Shown: positions 13,601-23,564 of the stretch, one piece after another
Layout of the letters: each line of letters starts with the position of its first letter
Numbering within the stretch: the stretch's first letter is position 1
Assembly: GCA_020543525.1 (NCBI GenBank)
Contig: JAHYIO010000001.1
Span: 930,001 to 994,000 of the forward strand
Reading direction: 5' to 3'
Source: Coriolopsis trogii
Taxonomy: Eukaryota; Basidiomycota; Agaricomycetes; Polyporales; Polyporaceae
DNA: 64,000 bases
Notes under the pieces: generated by a model
The model's input: only the letters and a program-made list of their open reading frames with translations
Told to the model about the DNA's origin: nothing
The model's database searches: none
Translations under genes and position numbers: made by a program

Positions 13601-14666
13601 CTGACCGTTGAGTTGGTCTGTAGTGTTCGTGTGACTTGTCCCGTTTTCCACTTTCGGATTGGCTGATCCTCCCGAAGAATCCTGCCCGCGTTGTCGAGTA
13701 CCAGTAGTGTCCTCTTCTTCCTCTTTGATATCTGGGCCCTTGTTCTCCCCATCCGACCTGTTGGCGCCTCCACCCACTTTCGGCACGGTCTCAGACGTCC
13801 TCCTTCGGGATGACCACGTATCGCTCAGCACGCCGTCAAATCCAGGTCGCACGCGCGGTGAAGGCAAGGTACCGTCCCGAGGAGATGCGAGAGCCTGCAT
13901 ATTTGATAGAGATAATTTCCGAGGAAGGCTCAACGGTGCTTGGTCTTAAATGCTCTCATCATCAGGATGGACTCTAGGCAGAAACATGTGTACGCTACCT
14001 GTGCTGTCTCCTCTTCGTCTTCCCATGAAACTCCCAATACGCTCGCGCATAGGGCTCCCTGTTGCACTCGAGGTCGCGTGGTTCAGCTTCGGCCGCTCTC
14101 CCAGGCCAGTCGTCGTGAGCGGCGATAAGAAATCTGTCGACTGGCGACGACGCACTTCCGAATTGAGCGGGCCAGCGAAGAGCTACAGCGGCGGCGAGAG
14201 CATAACGCCAAGTCCGAGGACGTAGTTGCATATCGGCCAGACCGACGCGGAAAAGAGGGGAAAAGGAATTTCAGTGCCACCTCCTCTCTCGACCGAACGC
14301 GTGCGCACACGGTACCAGGGAGACAATTTTCCGCACCTTCTTCTCTGCCTCGCCCATTTCCTTCAGACCGACAGGGTCACACCCGACTTCACGTACGATG
14401 CCCTCCCATCGCTCGACCTCAAGGCCGAGTCCACCTCGACCCCCTCCTTCTTTGTAGATCCTCAGCATTTCCTCCTTCGAATAGCGGAACGGATGGGCCA
14501 CGTCACGTCCTTCTGTAGGAGGATTAGTCGCAGGGGTGACGAGCGCAGAATACGTCGAGTTTCCAGGTGGCGCGGGAGAAGTGGTCAACGGCGGAGACGG
14601 AGCAGGACGAGCGGAGCCTTTCGTGCGCATCCACTCGGGGCCAAAATGCATAGTTGTGGTAGTCAT
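10645..14666 (-). CDS. GYF-domain protein (SMY2/GIGYF-like)
   Basis: Adaptor that binds proline-rich ligands through a GYF domain; relatives act in translational repression and mRNA decay (GIGYF1/2) or vesicle traffic (Smy2). The start is the ATG at 14666 (MTTTTMHFGPEWMRTK). An upstream in-frame ATG at 14693 is possible, but MHFGPEWMR looks like the conserved beginning. Near residue 70 is FRYSKEEMLRIYKEGG, close to the GIGYF 4E-binding motif (Tyr-x4-hydrophobic pair). The GYF domain spans an intron: EIEWSYLDPQGQTQ (about 13490) joins GPFKADLMQRWYNEGYFQPSLLMKR (about 13410). Long Gln/Pro/Ala-rich disordered regions (11340-13200) include a Lys/Glu-rich helix (EIQEAEAKKAEARKAAERE). The C-terminus has a small helical segment (MEIISDLIYASS) and a basic tail (VNKKKKSGRS). 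Confidence 0.9.
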
Positions 14667-15033
14667 TGTGCTAGGCAGCAGAGATTGTCGCAAGCAAGAG
14701 TCGCGGGGAGGGGGAAATTGCTGACTAGAGTGCAGAGAGGCAGACTAACTGGCAGCAGATATGTGGAAAGGAAAAGTCGCGCAGAGCTTCAGTAGACCTA
14801 TAACTGGCAACCCGCAAAGTCCCAATCAGCGTGACCACCTCAGGGCCGGTCTCACTGACGCTCAACGGCATCGTTTCCTGCACGTTCCCGTACACGTTGC
14901 CACGGATCTCCTACTGTGACTCTCGGCACGATAGGTATAATAGATAGGATAACTGACGATGAGCCCGCTGCGACAATATATTGTACGTAGAGTATGTCTA
15001 CAAGTTTTACACGGCCCACATTAACCCACATCT
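14667..15033. other. Intergenic: promoter of the GYF gene and 3' region of the acetyl-CoA transporter
   Basis: Both flanking genes are on the minus strand. No gene, repeat or RNA is visible. It must contain the terminator and 3' UTR of one gene and the promoter of the next. Confidence 0.4.
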
Positions 15034-17480
15034 CTAGGAATATATCCTCCACTTGCTCACAGGAACAGCTAGCCAGCATGTCAACGACACAGCAGCGCAG
15101 GCAAGCAACGACGACTTACCTTGAAGCTTTCTCGCCGTCGGAATGAGGAAGAACAAGACTGAGAGAATACCGAAGCCTATGCACAGCGCGGAGACGATGT
15201 AATAACCATCCTGTTCTGTAATGCACTCGCCGCCAAGCTTCGCGCACGCCGCTTTCCCGTGTTCGGAGACGCATTCTTGTGCTATAGTGCTCATCAGGAC
15301 GATGCACGTCATAGACCCGTCCGTCAACGTGTAATGCGCACCTTTCACAATGAGGTCGGACTCTTGGATGTGACAGGTAGCCACACTAAAGTAGTCGACG
15401 CCTGCAGACGAGGAATGTTCTTAGTCAATTCTCCGGCTCTCGCTCGCTCGCCTCACGGACGTACCTTGTAAGACAAAGTAGCGAGGCCACGTTCCCCCTA
15501 GGTTCGTGAACGTGTTCAACAGCTGCATGGTTATGAGACTACATCAACTTAGTAGGTGCAGTAGGAAATTTACCGTCATATATGTTCCGCCCACGACAGG
15601 ATCAGAGATGCGAGTGTGGAAGGCAGATATCCCGCCGAACTGGATAGTACTAGGAGCAATATGTGTGAGAAATCGCGCAGCCGCCTTGGACATTGGACAC
15701 CTTACCTCGCAAACGACTGGAAGATGGTCAGCACAACGAGAGACACAAAGAAACCAGTAGAGATAGGCGGCTTCGGGAACCAGTACACCATCAATGTTGA
15801 CAAGACAGTAAGGGCGAGCCGTGGCCAGAATGCATATATCCAAGCCCGAAGGGGTTTGTCGCCGCGTGACCATCTGCCCGCAAGCCATCCTCCTACAATC
15901 TCGAATGGGAAGTCGATGAGCACAGTTATGGCAAGGTCTTCTCTTCCGAGACCTTTCTCGACCATTTTCAACTGCGTTGCGGCATCACTTGCTTGCCACC
16001 CAATCTTGGCGAACAGGTGAACCAATAGAAGAATTTGCACGTCTGAATAGCAGGTATTGTTGCCATGTCAGAATACGTAGTGTAAGAGTGGTAAGAGGCT
16101 CACGTCTTAGCTTGCAGATCTCCCACATGGTGGTATACACGGCTTTGATGCTAATGTCTTCTGATGTTGATTCCTTGTCCTGCAGCAAAGGTGAGAAGTC
16201 AATGCGGATGCTATGGACGGATATACACCGACCTCCTTGATGAAGAACAACCAGATGGTAACGGCAAAGGACATAAACGCGCAGAAGAACATGTATGAGC
16301 TCAAGGTGAGCCTCGGGATGCCCCATTTTTTGCTGCAACGTCGTCAGCAAATCACTTATATGAGTTCGCTGATCTACTCACGCGAAGTCTTCGCTATTCA
16401 GAGCGAGGAATACAGTATAAGACAACAGGTAACCCGTGTTGAGACCGATAGTCTGACAAGTCGACGCGTATGCAAGGTTATCTTCCGAAAGGAGTGTGAG
16501 AGCCCATCCTGTGGACGATAGTCAGTTTTGTGTATCCTACTGTCGAACGATTTCTTACCATCCACAGCGATATCTGTCATGTAAAGTCAAATCCAGCTCA
16601 TATCGGTGATCAAGCGTGGAAGCGCACCTTGTGTTGCCGAGAAGAAAACGAGAGACGTAAATGCGAAGCTGAGCATATAGAGATGCTCGCCTGGCTGTGC
16701 GACCCTGACGTCAGTACGATGAGCTCAATACAAAATGAACTCCTTACATTATTCATGAGCTCCTCTGCTCTAAGCGACATCAAGAGCATAGTACTCCCAA
16801 TGATTAGTTGCATGGGTATTATCCATGATTTGCGGCGGCCGATGGAACGGAAGAATACCGAGTCTACGATTGGTGACCAGAAGAGCTTGAGAGAATACGG
16901 GTAGCTGGACAGAGAGAATACAGCGAGTTCGGAATAAGATAGGTGCTCGCGGAGAATGAATGGAATGGACCCCAAGGCAAGACCTAACTGGAGAAGATGT
17001 CAGTCCTTGCCTTAGTGATGAATGCTTGTACACTCACGGGGAATCCTTGTATCAAATCTTGAAGGCACGGTATGTGAGGCGACGTCAGAGTAACGGACAT
17101 GATGGGAACGTACAGAGAATGATTAGCAGGACTATCGCCTGCTTGTCGCGCGCGGAGAACGACTTCTTGCCGTCCGCCTGGCTGAAATATGCCTGTTCCT
17201 CCTCCACACTCAATCCCTCCGCGGCGGCCCTGCGCTCATCCTCCCCAAGCAAGCTGAGCTCAACCTCGTCAGCGTCGGCCGGGGTGCGTCCCGCATGTCC
17301 ATGGGCGCGTCGGGACATCGCCGCTGGCGTCCTTGGGGTGCGTGGCAGGACCTCGATGCTCTCCAGCGAGGTTGCGTGTGCACGAGCGTGCATGGGATCG
17401 GTGTTGACGGCAGGCGCGTCGTCCTTTTTCGTGGCTCGCCGTCGAGGTTTCTGCCGGGAGGAGTTGGACGAAGGAGACAT
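15034..17480 (-). CDS. Acetyl-CoA transporter (SLC33A1/AT-1 family, Acatn domain)
   Basis: Multi-pass membrane protein; animal AT-1 imports acetyl-CoA into the ER lumen. The start is the ATG at 17480 (MSPSSNSSRQKPRRRATKK), a long charged N-terminal tail with an acidic LSLLGEDERR segment before the first membrane span (QAIVLLIILC). Family motifs follow in order: LGSIPFILREHLSYSELAVFSL, YSLKLFWSPIVDSVFF and GRRKSWIIPMQL, then further hydrophobic segments interrupted by short introns. The C-terminal part holds the Cys-rich loop (CITEQDGYYIVSALCIGFG) and a span. The last exon reads VPVSKWRIYS before a stop at 15034; the join uses GTAAGT at about 15120 and a TAG acceptor at about 15070. No truncation is seen. 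Organelle location in this fungus is inferred from the animal family. Confidence 0.92.
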
Positions 17481-18148
17481 GCAAAAGAAAGAGTAGAGCA
17501 GATATTGATTGACACCAAGTTAGACTCTCCCTTCACCTCCACGTACCCGTCAACCCCGCGTTGGCGCGCGATCACGTTACTTGGGCGCCCATGGACCTGG
17601 CATGGTATTGATAACTACCTGATTATTCTATAATTTCTATCCGAAACCAGTGCGTACCCGCACAGTATACAGCCGGTCAAGGTCGTCGCCGCACCTCAAC
17701 ATATACAGCTGGTACATGATGCAGTCTGGTAGTCTCAGGTACCTAATAGTACTACGGCCGGAGTTTCAACTCGAGTACTGACTTGCTCATGGTTGCCCAC
17801 TGCCATCGGGCGCCCTCAGGCTCCTTGTAAACCACGACTACGCTCAGCCTACACACTCGTTCTCAATAATTTCGGGATGTGGGAAGTAACGGCGGGATGA
17901 GGGTGCCGACTCATCATAATTTATGCATACTATGATTCATGACCCAAGCATCCAAGGATCATGCACAGCCACTCACGCGTGATTTCGTCATCCGTGGAAG
18001 TACTTAACGATCATGGCGTTGCGAGCCCCTGAAGCCAACCTCGCTCACCTCCTGCTTGTAATCCGAAGTTCTCGTACCCAGCTACCGTTCCATACACGGC
18101 GCTAGGATTTCTAACTACGAGGACTCGAATTCGGTATCCAAAACCCCT
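17481..18148. promoter_or_regulatory. Divergent intergenic region between AT-1-like and first MFS gene
   Basis: 668 bases with no supported gene. The part from about 17600 is more AT-rich than the coding DNA. It must hold two promoters. No clear binding site is recognised. Confidence 0.4.
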
Positions 18149-20522
18149 ATGTCGTCTACTACTAACTGCACGACGGTTACGACAAGGGAGTCGGCCAGCT
18201 CTCCGGCTACGAATACTACGCCGACGCGGGCTATGTCTGAGGATCAAATCGAGAGGAAGACTCGCTGTCCCTGGGGCCTCGGATGGCGAAGCTCAATCTG
18301 GTTTATTACGCTAGGTACGATACCTTTTTAGCCTCACACGTAGTACCTCGCACGCACTCTACTCATCATCCTCCCCTGTAGCGGTGGGACTAGGTACGCC
18401 TTTTGATTACAGCTTGTTGCATTGCTAAACTAGTAGCCCGTTGTAGGAGTAACGACCGATATTCTCGTATATTCCATGATTGTACCCATTATTCCTTTTC
18501 GGCTGCAGAGTCTAGGATATGAGGGTGTCTCAGGCCTCGTCGGGTGGCTGCTCTTTGCGTATGTGAGTCATCTCAAACTGCATTCTCGCCCGATACATAC
18601 TTAAATATGCGCCCTTTTTGTGGTCAGTCGGCAGCTATAGTACTCTGTGAGCATCTTGAACGTCCAATCAATTCAAATGATGCCTGACCTCTCCTCAGCA
18701 ACTCCTCCTATTGCTTACCTCTCTGAGCGTTTCAAGAACCGCAAGATACCACTATTGTGCGGTCAAGTCGCGCTGATAGGCTCGCAGATCATGCTCATGG
18801 AAGCTCCAACTTACTGGGTCATGGTGCTTGCGCGGATTTGTCAGGGTATCAGCGCGTCTGTTATTTGGGTCGTAGGATTGGCATTAGTGTATGTTTCTAT
18901 CTCTCGGAAGCGAATGCAGAAGCTGACAGTTCACCAGATGTGATACCGTTCCGGAGTCGATTGTTGGCAGTAAGTTACGACATTCCCTACGCCCCCTTCG
19001 TCCCCGTACACTACTGACACCTTGAATCAAGAACAGCTAGGCTTTGTCATGATGGGAATGTCTCTAGGGTATTTCTAGCATTGAGACTTCAATTTCATGC
19101 ATTCTAACTCGACTTTCAGGTTCCTCGTAGGGCCTCCAGTGGCCGGAGCGCTTGACGATCGCTTCGGCTTCCGCGCGCCTTTCATCCTAGGGGTCATCAT
19201 CACCAGTATCGAGTTCCTATGCCGGCTTTTGATTATTGAGCGGCAGGACGCAAAACGCTGGGATGGCGCTTTGAGAGGTTTGACGGAGGGCAAGAAGAGC
19301 AATTTCCATGACCGCGCTTATGGGGCGACGGATGCAGAGAAACGCAAGGAGCAGCCGGCCGCATCTGGTGCTGTGAGCGAAGGGCAACGGGAGAGCGCTG
19401 CGATCCTTGAGCGTGCCTCGTCGCCAAGGTCGCAGTCCTCGACCAGTAACGAATCGGAGCAACATGTGAAACTATCACTACTGGGTTTGCTCGTCAAACT
19501 CATCAAGTCCCCCCGCGCGATGGCTCCAGTCATGATGACACTGGTTTACGCGTTAGTCATCTTCTTCGTGACGCGTATGTATTGGCCCATTTCCAACGTC
19601 ACATTCACCAGCATTGTCATAACAAGTCAAGAACCGGCACTTCCGCTCTATTTGCAATCCACATACGGATTAGACGTGTCCAAGGTCGGGCTGGTCTACA
19701 TTGCTGCAGTCGTCCCCTCCTTCATCTGTCAGTCTTCAAGCTCCCCTTCCTCTCCGCGCGTATGTGTCACGTTATTGTATGCATCACTGACGCCTACCAC
19801 AGCGTCTCCGTTAACCGGATGGTACGCTGATCGAGGAGGGACGATCATGAGCACGCTCGTCTGCCTCGTATGCAACATTCCATTCTATATTCTCATTTTC
19901 ATTAAAGGTCCCCTCGCCTACTTCATAGCAATGTTCGCGTGCCTTAGTGAGTGTTACTGACCTCAGGGTGTGCTCAACTTACGTGCTTCCATGAACACCA
20001 CAGACTTCTTCGCTTCGGGTCTCATATCGCCCGTTACAGCGGAGCTTGCGGCAGCTACGCGAAGCCTTCCAGGTGTCGGCTGTGAGTATCAAGGGATTGA
20101 GTTTCCGGCACATGCAGGGAGGACCTGACTGATCACGACCTCTTCCGGCAGATGGGCATATGTATGGCGCATTCAACGTAGCGTATGGCATCGGATCGGC
20201 AAGTAAGTGGGGACATATTGCTCAGCTCATTTTTCGTCTAAACAGTCGCATCAGTTGGACCCGTCATCGGTGGACAGGTTTGTCAAACTACTACTAAGAA
20301 GGGCCAAAACTGACCAAGCCCGCTCTACAGCTGTATGATCACGTGTCTCAAGGGTGGATGGCCCTATCGCTATTCGACGCAGGCCTGACAGCGCTTGGCG
20401 TCGTCATCACGGTGTGCTTCTTTGGAGAGCGGCCAATACTGCGAAGGGTGCTCTCAAAGTTGGGGAAACGAAGCCTAGATGGCGACCCGCGGGAAAATGA
20501 AGCCACGATGGACGCAGTGTAA
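18149..20522 (+). CDS. MFS transporter, DHA1/SLC18-like (copy 1 of a tandem pair)
   Basis: Twelve-span proton-coupled efflux or vesicular-type transporter of the major facilitator superfamily; substrate unknown. The start is the ATG at 18149 (MSSTTNCTTVTTRESA). The first membrane span begins at CPWGLGWRSSIWFITL and runs on through a 12-nt exon (18382-18393) to VTTDILVYSMIVPIIPFRLQ. A degenerate motif A is at AYLSERFKNRKIPL. The antiporter motif C in span 5 is GFLVGPPVAGALDDRFGF. A charged central loop (about 19260-19490) is followed by EPALPLYLQSTYGLDVSKVG and ASPLTGWYADRGG. The C-terminus is VCFFGERPILRRVLSKLGKR and ends at 20522. More than ten short introns; one acceptor ends in CAAG. Together with its neighbour it is a clear tandem duplication. 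Confidence 0.9.
18382..18393 (+). other. 12-nt microexon in MFS copy 1
   Basis: The twelve bases lie between a TAG acceptor and a GTACGC donor. Joined to the neighbouring exons they give Ala-Val-Gly-Leu-Gly inside membrane span 1 and keep the frame. The same exon, of the same length and phase, is present at 21025-21036 in the paralogous copy. Confidence 0.75.
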
Positions 20523-20865
20523 CAGGTATCTTACTTTCAGTCACTAACGACCACCCTTCAGACATGTAGAAGTGAAGTAATACATGTCGTACTCCCCGCT
20601 CTCCCAACATGCAGTGAATCGAACTGCTTCCCAAGTTACGTCAGGGGACGATTGGGAAGGAGGTATACCCACCACACCGCCACCGCTCGCTCGGATGGTC
20701 GCATGGATCCCGCCTGGCCTGACAATGACTTGCAGACCATCGTCCGTGTTACTGCGCTCCTATCCAGCCTGAAGGTTCCGCCTTGCGCACCACATTATCC
20801 TCTCGGCACCTGTCTATCCTCATATTGTCAGACTGCGGGCATAGTAACTGTCGGCGAAGAATTCC
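20523..20865. other. Spacer between the tandem MFS genes
   Basis: 343 bases holding the 3' region of copy 1 and the promoter of copy 2. An ATG at 20584 opens a 62-codon frame, but that frame does not connect to the conserved first span. It could be a small upstream ORF or chance. Confidence 0.4.
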
Positions 20866-23145
20866 ATGCAGGTCCCATCTCGCCGGGAGAATGGTCGGAC
20901 CCTCCGGCCTCCATGGGGATTGCGGTGGCGGAGCTCGGTATGGTTCATAAGCTCAGGTGTCATCCGCCTCGTTGTTTGCTGTGCGCGTCACGTACTGACC
21001 AAGCGCATCATTGCTTCCTTGTAGCGGTAGGACTAGGTATATTCACACTAGAACGACTTGTCAAGCCTTGACTTGCTGACTAGATACTTACACTAATCCA
21101 GGACTCGCCACCGACGCCCTTGTTTACTCGATGATCGTGCCTATCATCCCTTTCCGGTTGCAAATACTGGGGTACGAAAACACATCCAGTCGCATTGGAT
21201 GGCTCCTATTTGCCTACGTGAGTTTGTCCATGCTGCCTCGAGTATCATTCCTCAGTGCGCTCCTCGGCTTAGTCTGCGGGCTTTGTATTATGTGAGTTCT
21301 GTACCATATCTGGGGGCCAATCGCATGCATTGATGAATGTCCGCCCCCTTCCTTCCCAGCAACACCTCCTGCAGCATATCTATCAGAACGCTTTACGAAC
21401 AGGAAGATTCCTCTACTATGTGGCCAAGCCTTGCTCATATTGTCTCAAATCATGCTTATGGAGGGAAAAACGTACTGGATCATGGTTCTCGCGCGACTTG
21501 CACAAGGGACGACCGCGTCCATCCTCCGTGTCGTAGGTATACCACTAGTGTAGGTCCGACCGAGCCTGGTGTCATGCGTCCAGCCAATACTCATGGTTAA
21601 CAAGATGTGACACTGTACTTGAGTCAACAGTCGGCAGTGAGTCTCTTAGTGCTGCACTTCTTCAGCTTGCTCACACTTCGTCCCGTAGAGCAATTGGGCT
21701 TGATTATGATGGGAACGTCCATTGGGTACATCCCATTCTTTCACCTCTCATAGGTTGGCCGCCTAGGAATCTGATTCAACTCTAGAATGCTCGTGGGACC
21801 TCCTATCGCTGGTGCACTGGACGCCCGCTTCGGCTTTCGCGGACCTTTCGTGCTGGGGGTCGCCCTCACAAGCCTCGAGCTCATATGTCGGCTGTTAATC
21901 ATAGAACACAAGGACGCAGCCCTCTGGGATGACGCTCCCCTGCCGTGCTTATCCAAGGAGAAGAACGATTCATGTGTCACCGTTCTTGACACAAGCACAC
22001 TGGCTGCAGACGAAAGTGGCGACATATCGGAACCATCTACACTGGCACAACATACCTCCGACGACAGTCAACGATCCGCCCAACAACCCGGCGCATTGAC
22101 TACTATGCTGAGGCTCATTACATGTCCAAGAGCGATGGCACCAGTGTTCATGACATTCGTCTACGGGTAAGTAGCTCTCCTGACGCATGGCTTCATGCCA
22201 TTCATCTTGCATACCACAGCATCATCGCAACGAGTCAAGAACCAGCGCTACCGCTCTACTTGCAGTCAATCTACGGTTTCGACGTGTCCCGCGTTGGTTT
22301 GGTGTACATCGCTGCGGTGGTCCCATCCTTTTTTTGTGAGCCATCACTTCCTACACTCAATCATCTGCGCCGAACCATTATATCACTCACTACCTTCTTA
22401 CTTCGACAGCGTCCCCTCTGATGGGTTGGTACGCCGACCGCAGAGGCACGGTATATTGCACGCTGGCATGCCTCCTCTGCCTTGTGCCCTTCTTCATCCT
22501 TGTCTCCATCAAGGGCACCCTAGCATACTTCGTCGCCATGTTCGCCTTGCTCAGTAAGCCACGTCGGACCACTCAGCGATGCTCAACCATCTCAAATCGT
22601 TGGTTCCAGACTTCTTTTCCGCGGGAATGATGCCCCCTGTCATGGCAGAAGTCGCCGCAGCAACGCAAAGCCTGGAAGGTGTCGGATGTAAGTGCTGATG
22701 TCCCTGGTCACCCAGTCTGCAAATGTCCCATTTTGCCGATTATGATACATAGACGGACACATGTACGGCGCATTCAACATCGCATATGGTATAGGCTCTG
22801 CAGGTACGCACCAGCCACCAGCCCGCTCTCACCGTCAGCGCGTGTTGACAACTTCATTCCAGTGGGCCCCGTTATCGGCGGACAGGTACATTCCACTCAC
22901 TCGCATACGCTGATAGTGCACGCACTCACCATCGTGACCTCATCATCACACAGTTGTACGACCATGTCCGCCAGGGTTGGCAGGCGATCTCCCTATTTGG
23001 CATGACCATGATTCTCATCTGCATCGTCGTCGTCATCTGTTCCTTCGGAGAGAGGCCGGTACTCCGGAGGGTCATCTCCAAGTTGCGGCTGGCTGTCAGA
23101 GCGGACGAGGGACGTGCCGGTGATATGACGTCGACACCCATGTGA
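20866..23145 (+). CDS. MFS transporter, DHA1/SLC18-like (copy 2 of a tandem pair)
   Basis: Paralogue of the gene just upstream, same strand and same exon layout. I chose the ATG at 20866 (MQVPSRRENGRTLRPPWGLR) because it leads directly into PWGLRWRSSVWFIS, matching the first span of copy 1, and because an in-frame stop lies just upstream at 20845. The 12-nt exon is at 21025-21036. Conserved blocks follow: LATDALVYSMIVPIIPFRLQ, LSERFTNRKIPLLCGQ, motif C in GMLVGPPIAGALDARFGF, EPALPLYLQSIYGFDVSRVG and GWYADRRG. The C-terminus is ICSFGERPVLRRVISKL and the stop ends at 23145. The central loop and both termini differ most from copy 1. One acceptor ends in AACAAG. The frame can be followed without a break, so it does not look like a pseudogene. 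Confidence 0.87.
21025..21036 (+). other. 12-nt microexon in MFS copy 2
   Basis: Counterpart of 18382-18393, differing at one base. It lies between a TTGTAG acceptor and a GTATAT donor and gives the same Ala-Val-Gly-Leu-Gly once spliced. Confidence 0.72.
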
Positions 23146-23564
23146 ACGAGATACATATCTTCATGGCCAACTCTGAGTCCAAAGAATTATGATAGAGAGA
23201 CGTCGACGCCCCGGGTGGCGTGTATCGCCGCACCCAGAACTCGGTGATTCGTGTCTGCGTAACAAGAAATAAGTCATATGTCGAAAGCAAAGGGAAGTGC
23301 ATTGCTACATCAGCGAGAGACAAGACGATGTGCGGTGTATCCAATGAGAGCGGTATCTTAGAACAACGATAATGAGCACGTGTAGGTAAGAACATGTACA
23401 ACAACGATGCGCTATACATATGGATATTGTAGTAGATTGGTGCGATATGGTAGAGAGTACAAAACATATGTCAATGTATGTGGTCGTACAGCAGTCACAC
23501 TAGAGAGAGAAATCAGCAAGTCAAGTAAGAGACAAACACAATGCGACAACATCAATTATGACTT
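23146..23564. other. Convergent intergenic region
   Basis: 419 AT-richer bases between the stops of the second MFS gene (plus) and the histidine kinase (minus). They hold both 3' UTRs. No gene, hairpin terminator or repeat is evident. Confidence 0.4.

Noticed and set aside
20584..20772. Alternative start of MFS copy 2 at 20584
   Set aside because: That frame does not lead into the conserved PWGLRWRSS segment, whereas the ATG at 20866 does, with a stop in frame just upstream.
14667..23145. Secondary-metabolite cluster around the MFS transporters
   Set aside because: No synthase, P450, oxidoreductase or pathway regulator is present between the flanking housekeeping genes.
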